Assembly (NCBI RefSeq): GCF_946221145.1
Contig: NZ_CAMIOH010000161.1
Location: 1-7,177 of the forward strand
Origin: an uncultured Paracoccus sp.
Lineage (GTDB): Bacteria; Pseudomonadota; Alphaproteobacteria; Rhodobacterales; Rhodobacteraceae
Direction: 5' to 3'
Length of the DNA stretch: 7,177 bases
Shown: positions 5,924 to 7,177 of the stretch, piece by piece
How positions within the stretch are numbered: the stretch's first letter is position 1
How the letters are laid out: each line of letters starts with the position of its first letter
Position numbers and translations under genes: made by a program
The notes under the pieces: generated by a model
The model's input: only the letters and a program-made list of their open reading frames with translations
What the model was told of the DNA's origin: nothing
Databases searched by the model: none

Positions 5924-7177
5924 TCAGACCGACAGCACCGCCTGCACCGCCCGTTGCCAAGCGGAATAACGCCGGTCGCGGTCGTCATCGGCCATTTCCG
6001 GTTCAAACCGGCGGTCAAGCTGCCAGGCCTGTGCATAATCGTCTGGTCCGGGGCACAGCCCGGCGCGATACCCCGCCAGCCAGGCCGCGCCCTGGGCGGT
6101 GGTTTCGGTGTTTTTCGGCCGATCCACCGGGGCACCCAGGATGTCGGCCAGGAACTGCATCGCCGGTTCGCTGGCGGTCATGCCGCCGTCCACGCGCAGC
6201 ACCGTGTCGTCCGCCTTTGGCCAGTCCGCCTGCATCGCCTGCAACAGGTCGCGGGTCTGAAAGCCCACGCTTTCCAACGCGGCGCGGGCGAATTCGGCGG
6301 GGCCGGTATTGCGGGTCAGCCCGAACACCGCGCCGCGCGCCTTGGGCGCCCAATGCGGCGCGCCAAGGCCGGTGAAGGCCGGGACCATGATCACCTGCTG
6401 GCTGTCGTCCGCCTTGGCCGACAGGGCCTGGGTTTCGCGGGCATGGCGGATCAATCCCAGCCCGTCGCGCAGCCATTGCACCACGGCACCCGCGATGAAG
6501 ATCGACCCCTCCAGGGCATAGGTCGTCTTGCCGTCCAGCCGATAGGCGATGGTCGTCAGCAGCCGGTTCTGCGACCGCACCGCCTGATCGCCGGTATTCA
6601 GCAGCGCGAAGCAGCCGGTGCCATAGGTCGATTTCATCATCCCCGGCTGAAAGCAGGCCTGCCCCACGGTCGCTGCCTGCTGATCGCCCGCGACGCCGGT
6701 GATCGGAATTTCGCGGCCGAACAGGTCGGGCCGGGTGGTGCCGAAATCGTCGGCGCTGTCGCGGACATGGGGCAGCAGTTCGGGCGGGATGTCGAACAGG
6801 CGGCACATGTCGTCGGACCAGCAGCCCTTGCGGATGTCATAGAGCAGGGTCCGGCTGGCATTGGTGGCGTCGGTGACATGGGACCTTCCGCCGGTCAGCT
6901 TCCAGATCAGAAAGCTGTCCACGGTGCCAAATGCCAGGTCGCCCGCCCTGGCGCGGTCGCGCGCGCCATCCACGTTGTCCAGCAGCCAGGCGATCTTGGT
7001 GGCGCTGAAATACGGATCCAGCAGCAGGCCGGTGATGTCGGTCACCTGATCCTCGGCCCCGTCCGCGCGCAGCCGGTCGCACAGATCGGCGGTGCGGCGG
7101 TCCTGCCAGACGATGGCGCGGTGGATCGGCTGGCCGGTCTTGCGGTCCCAGATCACCACGGTTTCGCGCTGATTGGT
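5924..7177 (-). CDS. glpK: Glycerol kinase, C-terminal 417 residues (5' end outside window)
   Basis: FGGY-family kinase that converts glycerol and ATP to glycerol 3-phosphate, the entry step of glycerol use. The frame is open to the window edge, and the first residues, TNQRET, match E. coli GlpK from about residue 80, so about 79 N-terminal residues are missing. In fragment numbering the glycerol contacts are present: R4-E5, W24, Y56, D165 (catalytic base) and Q166. FGGY signature 1 is YFSATKIAWLLDN (56-68). STYGTGCF (183-190) and the region from GLTRNTGPAEFARAALES (286-303), signature 2, are intact, as are LRVDGGMTASEPAMQFLADILG (327-348) and the ETTAQGAAWLAGY helix. The loop before D165 is one residue shorter than in E. 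coli, and the arginine that binds the inhibitor fructose 1,6-bisphosphate (R236) is replaced by E156. R155 sits one place earlier, so allosteric control may differ. No glpF, glpD or glpR is in view; they may lie beyond the edge. Confidence 0.96.
   Translation of the reverse strand, partial: TNQRETVVIWDRKTGQPIHRAIVWQDRRTADLCDRLRADGAEDQVTDITGLLLDPYFSATKIAWLLDNVDGARDRARAGDLAFGTVDSFLIWKLTGGRSHVTDATNASRTLLYDIRKGCWSDDMCRLFDIPPELLPHVRDSADDFGTTRPDLFGREIPITGVAGDQQAATVGQACFQPGMMKSTYGTGCFALLNTGDQAVRSQNRLLTTIAYRLDGKTTYALEGSIFIAGAVVQWLRDGLGLIRHARETQALSAKADDSQQVIMVPAFTGLGAPHWAPKARGAVFGLTRNTGPAEFARAALESVGFQTRDLLQAMQADWPKADDTVLRVDGGMTASEPAMQFLADILGAPVDRPKNTETTAQGAAWLAGYRAGLCPGPDDYAQAWQLDRRFEPEMADDDRDRRYSAWQRAVQAVLSV

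Overview
The window is ordinary chromosomal DNA from a high-GC alphaproteobacterium, most likely a member of the Rhodobacterales such as Paracoccus or a relative. That placement rests on the GC-rich codon use, the style of the protein sequences and the gene order, and was not tested by a search. Almost all of it is coding. There are eight supported protein genes, two of them cut by the window edges, and no tRNA, rRNA, CRISPR array, insertion sequence or phage gene.

Left half, plus strand (1-4489): a tightly packed cluster of leuS (3' part), lptE, holA and a TIGR03862-type flavoprotein. leuS and lptE overlap by 14 bases, lptE and holA are 7 bases apart, and holA and the flavoprotein share a 4-base GTGA overlap, so the four are probably transcribed together and translationally coupled. 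leuS-lptE-holA is an old gene order also found in E. coli. It joins leucine charging of tRNA, lipopolysaccharide export to the outer membrane, and loading of the replicative clamp. These are housekeeping jobs with no obvious shared pathway.

Middle (4490-4800): an 87-base gap holds a good promoter candidate (TTGATA, 17 bases, TATGCT) and a structured leader, followed by a 72-residue DUF1127 protein. In this group such proteins are often stress-linked and sometimes RNA-binding. It converges on the minus-strand block with only 5 bases between the two stop codons.

Right half, minus strand (4801-7177): read in its own direction, the block runs glpK (glycerol kinase, 5' end beyond the window), a lipoprotein lytic transglycosylase with an SLT fold, then a PaaI-type hotdog thioesterase. 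Gaps of 69 and 58 bases separate them. The second gap contains a hairpin that pairs better in minus-strand RNA.

I found no undescribed multi-gene system. The spots most worth checking are an AT-rich, codon-atypical island inside the flavoprotein gene that may be a domesticated repeat, the leader of the DUF1127 gene where the ribosome binding site lies in a small hairpin, and a changed fructose-1,6-bisphosphate site in glycerol kinase.
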